In this document: positions 26,526-35,077 of the stretch, in pieces
Numbering within the stretch: position 1 is the stretch's first letter
Layout of the letters: every line of letters starts with the position of its first letter
From: Pseudoalteromonas ostreae
GTDB lineage: Bacteria; Pseudomonadota; Gammaproteobacteria; Enterobacterales; Alteromonadaceae
Reading direction: 5' to 3'
Length of the DNA: 64,000 nt
NCBI RefSeq assembly: GCF_018069805.1
Contig: NZ_JAGPYN010000005.1
Location: 164,054 to 228,053, forward strand
The notes under the pieces: model-generated
The model's database searches: none
Told to the model about the DNA's origin: nothing
Seen by the model: the letters and a program-made list of their open reading frames with translations, nothing else
Program-made: the position numbers and the translations under genes

Positions 26526-27470
26526 ATGAAAACATTACTATTAGCACTCACTTTATTGCCGTTTTTCGCCTCTGCTGGTGAAAAAATCAATGAACAAATT
26601 GAGGTGCCCGCTAATAAGCGCATTTTTATAGATAACCAACGTGGAAATGTACGTATTGAGGGCTGGGATAAATCACAATTACAGATCACCGGCGAGCTTG
26701 ACGACAAAGCACAAGGGTATCGTTTAGAAGTAGCAGGGGACCGTATCGAGTTTATCGTTAAAATGCCGCGTAACAATAATAACGGTTGGAATAGTGGTGA
26801 TGGTTCTCAGTTAGTTATTTATATGCCAAAAAGCAGTGAACTTGAGTTTACCGGTGTTAATGCCAACATCAGTGCTAAAGATTTACATGCAGGAGCAGAT
26901 ATCGATGTTGTTAATGGTGATATTAACTTACAAAGCATCAGTGGCAATATTAGTGTGGATACTGTTAATGGTGATGTTAGTGCGGAAGGCTTAAAAGGTG
27001 ATATACGCTATGAAACCGTAAACGGTGAAATTAATGACAAAGATTCACAAGGCACGCTGCGTTTTACTGCTGTCAATGGTGATATTAAGTCTAAAACAGC
27101 AGCACAAGAAGTTCGCTTAGAGAACGTTAATGGTGATATCGACTTTGCTTTTCAGGCATTAAAAAGCTTACGTATTAGCACGGTAAATGGTGAGAGTGAA
27201 ATACATATTACTGAGTTACTCAAAGGTGCGCAAATTACTTATGAGTCTGTTAGTGGTGATGCCGATTTTTACTTCCCTGCTAACGTCTCTGCGCGGTTTG
27301 AAATTGAAGCGCACGCCAATGGTAAAATCGTTAATAAGCTGAGTAATGACAAGGTGAAAAAAGCCAAGTACGGCCCATCAAGTGAATTAGAGTTTGCGGT
27401 TAATGGTGGTGATGCTGATATAGAAATAGATACTATCAGTGGGCGCATAGAATTACGTAAGCAAAAGTAA
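26526..27470 (+). CDS. DUF4097 family periplasmic beta-repeat protein
   Basis: About 314 aa from ATG 26526, which has AGGAG eight bases upstream; the frame from 26499 is an artefact extension. Signal peptide MKTLLLALTLLPFFASAGE. The middle holds seven to eight turns of 17-20 residues each marked by VNGD or a variant (VVNGDINL, TVNGDVSA, TVNGEIND, AVNGDIKS, NVNGDIDF, TVNGESEI, SVSGDADF), a repetitive beta-solenoid typical of DUF4097. Third gene of the ECF operon, so it is probably the regulated output or a sensing partner in the periplasm. Confidence 0.87.
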   Translation: MKTLLLALTLLPFFASAGEKINEQIEVPANKRIFIDNQRGNVRIEGWDKSQLQITGELDDKAQGYRLEVAGDRIEFIVKMPRNNNNGWNSGDGSQLVIYMPKSSELEFTGVNANISAKDLHAGADIDVVNGDINLQSISGNISVDTVNGDVSAEGLKGDIRYETVNGEINDKDSQGTLRFTAVNGDIKSKTAAQEVRLENVNGDIDFAFQALKSLRISTVNGESEIHITELLKGAQITYESVSGDADFYFPANVSARFEIEAHANGKIVNKLSNDKVKKAKYGPSSELEFAVNGGDADIEIDTISGRIELRKQK

Positions 27471-27478
27471 TCTCCCGT

Positions 27479-27509
27479 AGCAAAGCAGGAAAAGAAATCC
27501 AGCTTTGCT
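27479..27509 (+). terminator. Possible terminator after the DUF4097 gene
   Basis: Stem AGCAAAGC / GCTTTGCT (8 bp) extended by GGA/TCC, followed only by CTTT. The weak U-tract lowers confidence. Confidence 0.45.
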
Positions 27510-27511
27510 CT

Positions 27512-27539
27512 TTGCACAACGTAGCCAAGTAGATAGAAT
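27512..27539 (+). promoter_or_regulatory. Candidate promoter of dnaB-alr
   Basis: TTGCAC, 16-bp spacer, TAGAAT, about 31 bases before the dnaB start codon. Confidence 0.5.
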
Positions 27540-27570
27540 AGAGGCCATTCATTGTTAGTATTGCGAAGTT

Positions 27571-28950
27571 ATGGCTAAACCAGATAAACAAGTCGACACT
27601 CTTAAAGTTCCTCCTCATTCCATCGAAGCAGAGCAATCTGTTTTAGGTGGCTTAATGCTTGATAATCAAGCCTTTGACCGTGTTGCCGAGTTGGTCGTTT
27701 CGCAAGATTTTTATACACGTACCCATAAGCTTATTTTTGAAGCCATGGTCGAACTTGCAGAAATAGGCGATCCAATCGATTTGATCACCATATCAGAGAG
27801 CTTAGAGAAAAAGAATTTACTCAGTGGTATCGGTGGTTTTGCTTATTTAGCGGAAATTGCTAAAAATACGCCAAGTGCGGCAAACATCGACGCCTATGCG
27901 AATATCGTGCGCGAACGTGCTGTAGTACGTGAAATGATTGGCGTTGCCAATGAAATAGCCGAAGCAGGTTTCAATCCGGAAGGGCGCACCAGCCACGATT
28001 TACTCGACTTTGCAGAGAGTAAAGTATTTAAAATTGCTGAGCAGCGGACAAAAAGTAATGATGGTCCACAAAGTATTCACAGCATCTTAGAAAAAACAGT
28101 CGATAAAATCGAAGAGTTGTACCAGTCGCCACAAGATGGTGTGACGGGGGTAAGTACCGGTTATGCCGATCTAGATAAAATGACCACAGGTTTGCAGCCA
28201 TCAGATTTAATCATTGTGGCTGCCCGTCCGTCGATGGGTAAAACCACATTTGCGATGAACTTAGCTGAACATGCCGCAATGACACAAGATAAGCCTGTGC
28301 TTATTTACTCATTAGAAATGCCCTCGGAGCAAATCATGATGAGAATGTTGGCATCCCTTGGTCGAATTAATCAGACCAAAGTGCGCACCGGTCAATTGGA
28401 TGATGACGATTGGGCGCGTCTTTCATCAACCATGGGGCTACTGATGGAAAAAGGAAAGATGTATGTTGATGATGCGTCAGGTCTAACTCCAACAGATGTT
28501 CGCTCACGTGCGCGTCGTATTGCTCGTGATCACGGTGGGATAAGTATGATCATGGTCGATTACTTGCAGCTGATGCGCGTTCCTAGCCTCTCTGATAACC
28601 GTACTTTAGAAATTGCTGAAATCTCACGGTCACTTAAATCATTAGCAAAAGAACTCCAATGCCCAGTAGTAGCACTGTCGCAGCTAAACCGTACTCTAGA
28701 GCAGCGTGCCGATAAACGCCCAATTAACTCCGACTTACGTGAATCAGGCTCTATCGAGCAGGATGCCGATTTAATCATGTTTATCTACCGCGACGAAGTA
28801 TATAACGAAGACAGTACTGAGAAAGGGATTGCTGAAATTATCATCGGTAAACAACGTAATGGTCCAATTGGTAAAGTGCGCCTAACCTTCCAAGGTCAAT
28901 TTTCTCGCTTTGATAATTACGCGGGGCCTGCTGTAGATGATGATTACTAA
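27571..28950 (+). CDS. dnaB: Replicative DNA helicase DnaB
   Basis: 459 aa. Hexameric 5'-to-3' helicase of the replication fork. The N-terminal DnaG-interacting domain (about 15-115: PHSIEAEQSVLGGLMLD) is joined by a linker to the RecA-like ATPase domain (about 190-450). Walker A is ARPSMGKTTFAMNLAEH, Walker B MIMVDYLQLM. The C-terminal GSIEQDADLIMFIYRDEVY and KQRNGPIGKVRLTFQG are family signatures. No intein. The stop overlaps the alr start (TAATG), the common gammaproteobacterial pairing. Confidence 0.97.
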   Translation: MAKPDKQVDTLKVPPHSIEAEQSVLGGLMLDNQAFDRVAELVVSQDFYTRTHKLIFEAMVELAEIGDPIDLITISESLEKKNLLSGIGGFAYLAEIAKNTPSAANIDAYANIVRERAVVREMIGVANEIAEAGFNPEGRTSHDLLDFAESKVFKIAEQRTKSNDGPQSIHSILEKTVDKIEELYQSPQDGVTGVSTGYADLDKMTTGLQPSDLIIVAARPSMGKTTFAMNLAEHAAMTQDKPVLIYSLEMPSEQIMMRMLASLGRINQTKVRTGQLDDDDWARLSSTMGLLMEKGKMYVDDASGLTPTDVRSRARRIARDHGGISMIMVDYLQLMRVPSLSDNRTLEIAEISRSLKSLAKELQCPVVALSQLNRTLEQRADKRPINSDLRESGSIEQDADLIMFIYRDEVYNEDSTEKGIAEIIIGKQRNGPIGKVRLTFQGQFSRFDNYAGPAVDDDY

Positions 28951-30029
28951 TGCGCTTAGCTATTGCCGAAATTAATTTACAAGCACTTGCTCATAATTTA
29001 GCGCAAGTGCGACAGTTTGCGCCTAACAGTAAAGTTATGGCGGTATTAAAAGCCAATGCTTATGGCCATGGTTTAGTAAAAATAGCGCAGCACCTTAATG
29101 ATGCCGACGCATTTGCAGTGGCACGAATAGATGAAGCGCTCGCACTGCGAGCAGGCGGGCTGACCAAGCCTATTGTGTTGCTGGAAGGTTTTTTCCATCA
29201 AGATGACTTGCCGATTTTATTAGCCAATAACTTTCAAACCATAATCCATGATGAAAACCAGCTCAGAGCACTTGAAAATGCAAAGCTCGATGCACCAATC
29301 AGTTGCTGGTTAAAAATCAATACGGGTATGCATCGTTTAGGGGTTGCACCAACGCAATTGAATGATTTTTATCAGCGCTTGCAAGCGACTAATAACGCTA
29401 AAGATACAATCAATTTAATGACGCACTTTTCCAGTGCCGATGATGTTAATGATCCCAAAACAGCTGAGCAAATTGCTTTGTTTGATTCATTAGTGCAAGG
29501 CAAACAACAAGCACATTGTTTAGCAAATTCGGCCGGTATTATTGCTTGGCCTGCCGGTCATGGCGAGTGGGTGCGTCCAGGCTTGATGATGTATGGTGTA
29601 TCACCAATGCTTAACACTTCTGGCAAAGACCATCAGCTGAAGCCGGTGATGCGCTTAACCACTAAGGTCATCGCAATTCGCGATGTTGATGCCGCGCAAG
29701 GTGTTGGTTATGGTGGCTGTTGGCAAAGTGCTCAGCCGACTAAGCTTGCAGTGGTTGCTATGGGCTATGGTGATGGTTATCCGCGTCATGCTAAACATGG
29801 CACCCCTGTAGTGATTGCTGGCAAACGTTATGGTATTGCTGGCAACATCTCTATGGATATGATCAGTGTTGATATTGGTGAAAATGCTGATGGCATCAAA
29901 GTCGGCGATGAGGTGGTGATGTGGGGCCCAGAATTACCCGTTGAAGAAATCGCCCAATGTGCCACGACAATCCCTTACGAGTTAGTCTGTAATATTACCC
30001 CACGGGTAAGCTATGAATATTTAGAGTAA
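28950..30029 (+). CDS. alr: Alanine racemase
   Basis: 359 aa. PLP enzyme that makes D-alanine for peptidoglycan. The PLP lysine lies in VMAVLKANAYGHG (about residue 34). The catalytic tyrosine is in VAMGYGDGYPRH, and GNISMDMISVDIG is the other substrate-pocket segment. Translation is coupled to dnaB by a one-base overlap. It ends just before a convergent DUF2960 gene. Confidence 0.96.
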   Translation: MRLAIAEINLQALAHNLAQVRQFAPNSKVMAVLKANAYGHGLVKIAQHLNDADAFAVARIDEALALRAGGLTKPIVLLEGFFHQDDLPILLANNFQTIIHDENQLRALENAKLDAPISCWLKINTGMHRLGVAPTQLNDFYQRLQATNNAKDTINLMTHFSSADDVNDPKTAEQIALFDSLVQGKQQAHCLANSAGIIAWPAGHGEWVRPGLMMYGVSPMLNTSGKDHQLKPVMRLTTKVIAIRDVDAAQGVGYGGCWQSAQPTKLAVVAMGYGDGYPRHAKHGTPVVIAGKRYGIAGNISMDMISVDIGENADGIKVGDEVVMWGPELPVEEIAQCATTIPYELVCNITPRVSYEYLE

Positions 30030-30045
30030 TGCTAAGCGTTACTCT
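30023..30045. terminator. Possible compact bidirectional terminator at convergent stops
   Basis: AGAGTAA / TTACTCT stem with a 9-nt loop, overlapping the stop codons of alr (plus) and the DUF2960 gene (minus). Only a short T/A run follows. Confidence 0.35.
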
Positions 30046-30278
30046 TTGATAAAATACACATCGCTAAAACCCATGCGAGCAAACTCTTCATCACGAAAAT
30101 TACGCACTGCCGCAGAGCCTTTTGAAGTCATAGCAATTTGCTGTTCCATCTTTAAATAATTTGTTAAATCAATCCCTTCAGCCGCAGCAATAGCCTGATA
30201 CATATCGCGATATTTATCTTTTGCAAAATTAATTTCGCGAGGCTGATTTTTAAATTTGTACGTAATGCGTCGTGCCAT
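30039..30278 (-). CDS. DUF2960 family protein
   Basis: 79 aa, basic and soluble. The pattern MARRITYKFKNQPREINF, DMYQAIAAAEGIDL and YLKMEQQIAM matches the small DUF2960 proteins of Vibrio, Shewanella and Pseudoalteromonas, as I recall them. Function unknown. Monocistronic and convergent with alr. Confidence 0.8.
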   Translation of the reverse strand: MARRITYKFKNQPREINFAKDKYRDMYQAIAAAEGIDLTNYLKMEQQIAMTSKGSAAVRNFRDEEFARMGFSDVYFIKE

Positions 30279-30409
30279 GAGTCACTCATAAAATAATTTA
30301 ATTGCGTTAATTTTACACCTTCTTCGACATCCGCTCTACCTTTGAATGACTTGTCGCTTAGCTCAAGTTACAATAACGGCCATATTTTTAAATAAACCAA
30401 GGAATTGTC

Positions 30410-30661
30410 ATGAAATTATCTGTAGAGATCAGTAAGTACCCACTTCATCAAGATTATATCCCATTTATTAAGGGGTTTATTGATCGCTTAAATGAATATG
30501 ACGATTTAAAAGTAATAACAAATACCTTGTCGACGCAAATTTTTGGGGATTACGATTTAGTAATGTCAGTGCTTAGTACTGAGATAAAGCGTTCATACGA
30601 AGAGTTTGGCAAAGCTATTTTTGTTTGTAAATTCCTCAATGGTGATCTCTCTCCCCAATAG
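30410..30661 (+). CDS. YkoF-like thiamine/HMP-binding domain protein
   Basis: 83 aa, a single small ferredoxin-like domain: VEISKYPLHQDYIPFIKGFI, then a central TNTLSTQIFGDYDLVMSVLS and a final AIFVCKFLNGD. This is the layout of one YkoF repeat (proteins that bind thiamine or its pyrimidine). AAGGAATT lies close to the start. It is the first gene of a unit with a PnuC-type permease and an aminoglycoside-phosphotransferase-fold kinase, which supports a vitamin-salvage role. No TPP riboswitch motif is visible upstream. Confidence 0.65.
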   Translation: MKLSVEISKYPLHQDYIPFIKGFIDRLNEYDDLKVITNTLSTQIFGDYDLVMSVLSTEIKRSYEEFGKAIFVCKFLNGDLSPQ

Positions 30662-30686
30662 CAGCTAAAGCCTTAGTGGATCAATT

Positions 30687-31310
30687 ATGGAATTTATTAC
30701 AGAAACTCTCGCAGGGTTTACTGCAATGTCGCACTGGGAATATATCGCAGTGGCGCTCTCTATGGCATATTTGCTATTAGCAATAAAAGAAAACCTGTGG
30801 TGTTGGCCAGCAGCATTTTTTAGCACCCTTATTTATACCATAATGTATTGGAATGGTGCTTTATTAATGGAATCGCTATTGCATTTTTACTATATGTATA
30901 TGGCGGTTTATGGGTGGGTAATATGGCGAAAAGGCGACGCTAATAAACATCAATTAGTGATTACCTCATGGCGCTTGCACCAACACTCATTCATCATTAT
31001 TGCCACTTCGATTGTGGCATTAATATTTGGTTATGTGATGAACAATCACACCCATGCAGACTTTGCTTATTTAGATAGTTTTACAACCTGTTTTGCTGTT
31101 GTTACAACGTATTTAGTCGCGAAAAAAGTACTGGAAAATTGGTTGTATTGGATTGTTATTGATGCAGCTTCAATGTACTTGTATTACGAGAAAGGCTACT
31201 ACCCAACATTAGCGCTATTTATTTTCTACACCATAATGGCAGCATGGGGGTTTAAAACCTGGTATGAAGAGTATGAGCAAAATCAAGCTAAGCCTTTAGC
31301 GCAATTATAA
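30687..31310 (+). CDS. pnuT: PnuC-family vitamin transporter (PnuT-like)
   Basis: 207 aa with about seven membrane helices. Family signatures are LAIKENLWCWPAAFFSTLIY, HFYYMYMAVYGWVIWRKG and WLYWIVIDAASMYLYYEKGY, where the WxxW-type residues line the substrate channel. PnuC proteins import nicotinamide riboside, and PnuT relatives import thiamine by facilitated diffusion with metabolic trapping by a kinase. The adjacent YkoF-like protein and kinase favour thiamine; no nadR is nearby. Substrate is inference. Confidence 0.8.
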   Translation: MEFITETLAGFTAMSHWEYIAVALSMAYLLLAIKENLWCWPAAFFSTLIYTIMYWNGALLMESLLHFYYMYMAVYGWVIWRKGDANKHQLVITSWRLHQHSFIIIATSIVALIFGYVMNNHTHADFAYLDSFTTCFAVVTTYLVAKKVLENWLYWIVIDAASMYLYYEKGYYPTLALFIFYTIMAAWGFKTWYEEYEQNQAKPLAQL

Positions 31311-31318
31311 GAAGCAGT

Positions 31319-32125
31319 ATGACAGGTAAAGAAATTAGCGACATTTTTGCCGCTTTTGATCCACAACTAAAGGTATTGAGTAATGAGCGGCTATTAAGCG
31401 GTTTAAGTAACGATAACTTTTTAGTGCGCACTGCACAGCAGGCTTTTTTATTAAAGTGCTATCGCGAGCATTGGCCAGTGCAGGGCTTAGCAGCACAAGC
31501 TGTATTTGCGCAGCAGCAGGTATGCCCTAAACCACTGTGGACTGATGAAGTTAACAAGATTGCTATTTTTGAATACCTAGAGGGTGATATTGCACAAGGG
31601 GGCTACACTTTAGAATTGTTGCAAAAGTTAATTGCTTTCCATCACCATAATGCTGTTACAGAGCCAATGGATATAAAATACGAGCTGGATTTTTATAAAA
31701 AAACTCGCTTATATCAGCAATATCAAGCAAGCATTGAGGATGCATTAAAGCAAATCGCGTTATTACCCCGTGATGAAGGTTTTTGCCATAATGATTTGGT
31801 AAAAGAAAACATTATTGTGAATAGCCAAGGCATGTTTTTAATTGATTTTGAGTACGCTAAAAGTAATGACGTATACTTCGATTTAGCAGCACTGACTGTT
31901 AGCTTTGCGTTGAATGATAAGCAAAAAAATAGCTTACTTTCAAACTACCAACAGCAATTGCCTGCTTTTCAAAAGTTTTACTATTCAGTAAAAAAACTTG
32001 AATGCTATCAGCTGGTGTTTTTAGTATTGTGTATTTGTTGGTATAGCGCACGTTCAGTCGATAATAAAGCGACTGAGTTACGTACGCAGTTGGATTGTTT
32101 GATTAGCTCAATGAAGCATCGTTAA
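31319..32125 (+). CDS. Choline/aminoglycoside-kinase-fold phosphotransferase, probable thiamine kinase
   Basis: 268 aa. The N-lobe has LLSGLSNDNFLVRT and FLLKCYREH (ATP-binding lysine). The catalytic loop is GFCHNDLVKENIIV (Brenner-type HxDxxxxN), and the metal-binding segment LIDFEYAKSNDVYFDLAAL. It resembles ThiK-type kinases. Following the PnuT-like transporter by eight bases, it would phosphorylate the imported vitamin and trap it in the cell. Function inferred from context. The last bases overlap a convergent small HTH gene. Confidence 0.75.
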   Translation: MTGKEISDIFAAFDPQLKVLSNERLLSGLSNDNFLVRTAQQAFLLKCYREHWPVQGLAAQAVFAQQQVCPKPLWTDEVNKIAIFEYLEGDIAQGGYTLELLQKLIAFHHHNAVTEPMDIKYELDFYKKTRLYQQYQASIEDALKQIALLPRDEGFCHNDLVKENIIVNSQGMFLIDFEYAKSNDVYFDLAALTVSFALNDKQKNSLLSNYQQQLPAFQKFYYSVKKLECYQLVFLVLCICWYSARSVDNKATELRTQLDCLISSMKHR

Positions 32126-32304
32126 AGACCACCAAAACGCGCCGCAAGTTCTTTATATTTTTCGACTTCATCAGCATCAAATAGTGGTTCTCCGTTTTCA
32201 TCAACAGATTTCGATATTAATAAACTTTCCCGGGCAAGACGCTTTACACGTTCAACTTTAACCCCTAAAAACTCCGCTACTTGCTCGGTTGACATTAAAC
32301 TCAT
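32122..32304 (-). CDS. Small MerR/excisionase-like helix-turn-helix protein, 60 aa
   Basis: Strong ribosome site GAGGAGT five bases before the start. The sequence MSTEQVAEFLGVKVERVKRLARESLLIS is a winged helix-turn-helix of the excisionase/MerR N-terminal type, followed by a short DADEVEKYKELAARFGGL helix. With 60 residues it has no effector domain. It overlaps the stop of the convergent kinase gene by 3 bases. It lies 255 bases from tRNA-Arg, but no integrase or att repeat is seen there, so a role as a recombination directionality factor is only a guess. Confidence 0.7.
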   Translation of the reverse strand: MSLMSTEQVAEFLGVKVERVKRLARESLLISKSVDENGEPLFDADEVEKYKELAARFGGL

Positions 32305-32417
32305 AGATACTCCTCATGTTAAACCTTTTACAAACCGCCTTAAAAGTCGTTAAACGGGCATTTATATGTTGCAAAATGGTTAGTGATTTTTATTAAGTAT
32401 AATTTAATAGCTGTTTT

Positions 32418-32447
32418 TTGCTTGCTTGTGAAGTAATTTATTATAAT
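32418..32447 (+). promoter_or_regulatory. Candidate promoter of tRNA-Arg
   Basis: TTGCTT, 18-bp spacer, perfect TATAAT at 32442-32447, some 110 bases before the mature tRNA. Apart from this promoter and the tRNA, nothing coding is seen in 32305-32559. Confidence 0.45.
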
Positions 32448-32559
32448 TTGCTGAATTAATAAGCATATAAGCGATAGAAGCTAGCATTTAATTGCATATG
32501 CCTTTATTATTGCTCGGCCTAAGCACTGATATCGCGAGTTGGTGTGGTGGCACAAATGT

Positions 32560-32634
32560 GCTCTCGTGGTGAAATGGATATCACGTGGCCCTCCGGAGGC
32601 TGAGTTGTAGGTTCGATCCCTACCGAGAGCGCCA
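32560..32634 (+). tRNA. tRNA-Arg (anticodon CCG)
   Basis: Complete cloverleaf. The acceptor GCTCTCG pairs with CGAGAGC at 32624-32630, then discriminator G and an encoded CCA. The D arm is GTGA...ATCAC, the anticodon loop CTCCGGA with CCG at 32593-32595, and the T arm GTAGG TTCGATC CCTAC. It reads CGG codons. Confidence 0.95.
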
Positions 32635-32965
32635 TTTGCAACAATGTCTAAGCTTTTCATCAAAGGCAATTAATAATAATTGTTCATTTTAATTTACTGC
32701 CTTTGCTCTCAATCACATACCTTTAGTACACATAATTTAAATAAACCCCTCTAAATCTTTAGAATTTAATACATTGCACAAGTTGTAAAACTGACAACTG
32801 GACTATACTCATAATTCATTGCCTTAGGGGGTTATTTTATGCACTACAGTACATTCGTATCATGTCCTTTTGTATACTAGAACAATTGAGCACAGTTGTT
32901 ATTAGGCAATGCCTGTGAGTGTTGTGTTAAATGAGCTCTTTAGCAAAGGGTACTCTGGAGATTGA
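32635..32965. other. 331-bp intergenic region with a long-loop inverted repeat
   Basis: No gene seen. CAAAGGCA (32661-32668) and TGCCTTTG (32698-32705) form an 8-bp stem with a 29-nt AT-rich loop and no U-tract. TATACT at 32804-32809 could be the -10 of the following kinase gene. No plausible small ORF with a ribosome site. Confidence 0.4.
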
Positions 32966-35071
32966 ATGAATATTAAAACCCGTATTCTGGTGTTTGTCAT
33001 TTTGTTTGAGATATTGGCTTATTCAACCCTACAGTTATTCAACACGCTAATTTACAAAGAATCTTTGGATGAATTTAAGCAAAATGAAATTCAGGCTGTG
33101 TTTAATGGCACTATTTCCCGTATCAATCATCTTACAGAACAAATGCAAGGTCATGCGATCGATCTGGCTCTAAGCGGTGAACAGTTATACTTTCTGCGTC
33201 ATCAAAAATCTACTCCCATGGCTGATATCAAGGAACTGGCTCAGCGCACGTTACAAAACAAGTTTACTAGTTTTGAGCAAGCTATGGGCGGAGGGCTTTG
33301 GTATCAACCCCAGGTACTGGATGAGCAGTATCGTTATTTTGGCCCATATGTATATAAAGAAAATAAACAGCTGCAATTTACGTGGGATCTCAATACACCA
33401 CAGTACGATTATTTTTCTCAGGATTGGTATCTGCTTGCTGTACAGCAAGGGTGGGGATTAAACCAATCCAGCTATCGTCCAATATTTTGGACTAACCCTT
33501 ATTACGATGATGCAGGCTCATTCTCGTTGATGATGACTATAGATGCGGTGATGCTTGACGATAACCGCAGTCCGATTGGTATGGCGACGCTCGACTGGTC
33601 TTTAGCTGAGTTAAGTGAGTTTTTAGTCAGCATTAAAGTGACCGAAAATGCACAATCATTTTTATTTCACTGGGATTCAGAGTTAATTATTGGCTTTACC
33701 GACAAGCCTCAAACGGTACAGCAGTTGACCGATGACTTTCCTTGGGCGGCAACATTAGTAGCTCAAAGTCGGTTAAGTAAGGTCAATAGCTTTGGGTTTG
33801 AGCAGCTAGCAATTGAAGATAAGTATATTTTTTATCAGCTTAGTGAGAGCGGTTTTATCTTTGGCTCATTAGTTCCTAAAAATGATTTAAGTAAACAAGT
33901 TGATAAAGTGTCTTCTTGGGCTTTAATCACAGGCAGTGGCATAGGGCTTGGCTTTATTATACTGATGATTTTTATCCTCAAAGCTTTGTTTAGCCCTTTT
34001 GATCAGGTATTAAATATCATAAAAAGCTCTATTCGTTATGGTAGTAATAAGCAAGTTAATCTACTGCCAGTTGAGTATGCTAAACACAATGAGTTTACCC
34101 CAATTATTACTGCTTTAAATGATGTGTACTTACAAGTAAAAAGCTACGTCAGTGAGATTGAAGATGCGAATACCAAGTTGATGTCTTCACAGCAACAAGT
34201 AAAACAGTTAAATGCGGTACTTGAGCGTAAAGTGGCTCTGCGTACTGCTGAGCTTGAGACTAAGACCAAAGAAGCAACATTATCGCTGGAACAGCTAAAA
34301 CGTACTCAGCAACAGTTAATTGAAAATGAAAAGCATGCGTCGTTAGGACGATTGGTTGCTGGAGTTGCTCATCAAATAAATACCCCATTGGGTATTTGCG
34401 TTACGGCTGCATCGGTATTGGAAAGCACCTCGAAAACCATTCATGGCAAAGCGGCTGAGGGTAACATGTCGAGAGAGGAGTTTAATCAGGCCTATGCTCA
34501 TATAATACAAAGCACAGAGTTGTTGAGCGTGAATCTCCACAGAGCTACCAATTTAATCAATAACTTTAAACAAGTTGCGGTAGACAACGATACACAGGAA
34601 AATCGCTGGTTTTACTTAGGTGAGTATATCGATAATATTCTGCTGTCAATCCACTCACGTGTTGACCAAACGCCTCATAAAGTTAAATGCCAATACCAGC
34701 AAGAAATTCGTTTTTTTGCCTCACCAAGTGCATTCTCGCAAATTTTAGGGCAGCTAGTGGAAAATGCCTTAGTTTACGCTTTTGATGATTCAACGCCTGG
34801 GGAGGTGAACATTACAGTGAGTAAACATGATGAACAACTTCAGCTGATAATCAGCGATAATGGTAAAGGCATGCCAGAAGATGTCCGCAAGCAAGTATTT
34901 GACCCGTTCTTTTCTACGAATAACGCACAACTGAGCTTAGGTTTGGGGTTGCACATTGTTTATAATTTAGTAATACATAAACTAGCCGGTACGATAGAGT
35001 GCCAGAGTCAATTAGGTACTGGCACTACTTTTATTATTACTATACCAATCAATGAAGTTGAACAACCGTGA
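32966..35071 (+). CDS. Membrane sensor histidine kinase, DctB/PAS-less type, orphan
   Basis: 701 aa. One membrane helix at the start (about 7-27), a large periplasmic sensor of about 285 residues of the Cache-like kind (LWYQPQVLDEQYRYFGPYVY, DWYLLAVQQGWGLNQSSYRP), and a second helix at about 318-340. A coiled coil follows, then the phosphoacceptor in LVAGVAHQINTPLGICVTAA and the HATPase with ENALVYAFDDS, DNGKGMPEDV and LGLGLHIVYNLV. GGAG precedes the start. No response regulator is adjacent, so its partner is elsewhere. The Cache-type sensor suggests an organic ligand such as a carboxylate or amino acid. Confidence 0.88.
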   Translation: MNIKTRILVFVILFEILAYSTLQLFNTLIYKESLDEFKQNEIQAVFNGTISRINHLTEQMQGHAIDLALSGEQLYFLRHQKSTPMADIKELAQRTLQNKFTSFEQAMGGGLWYQPQVLDEQYRYFGPYVYKENKQLQFTWDLNTPQYDYFSQDWYLLAVQQGWGLNQSSYRPIFWTNPYYDDAGSFSLMMTIDAVMLDDNRSPIGMATLDWSLAELSEFLVSIKVTENAQSFLFHWDSELIIGFTDKPQTVQQLTDDFPWAATLVAQSRLSKVNSFGFEQLAIEDKYIFYQLSESGFIFGSLVPKNDLSKQVDKVSSWALITGSGIGLGFIILMIFILKALFSPFDQVLNIIKSSIRYGSNKQVNLLPVEYAKHNEFTPIITALNDVYLQVKSYVSEIEDANTKLMSSQQQVKQLNAVLERKVALRTAELETKTKEATLSLEQLKRTQQQLIENEKHASLGRLVAGVAHQINTPLGICVTAASVLESTSKTIHGKAAEGNMSREEFNQAYAHIIQSTELLSVNLHRATNLINNFKQVAVDNDTQENRWFYLGEYIDNILLSIHSRVDQTPHKVKCQYQQEIRFFASPSAFSQILGQLVENALVYAFDDSTPGEVNITVSKHDEQLQLIISDNGKGMPEDVRKQVFDPFFSTNNAQLSLGLGLHIVYNLVIHKLAGTIECQSQLGTGTTFIITIPINEVEQP

Positions 35072-35077
35072 GTATTT

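Noticed and set aside
30279..30409. Possible TPP riboswitch upstream of the vitamin salvage operon
   Set aside because: No CUGAGA or ACCUGAUCUGG-type conserved strings found.
32661..32705. CAAAGGCA/TGCCTTTG stem as tRNA terminator
   Set aside because: 29-nt loop and no U-tract; kept only as a note in the intergenic entry.
33177..33461. Plus and minus frames inside the orphan kinase gene
   Set aside because: Shadows of a clear 701-codon coding frame.
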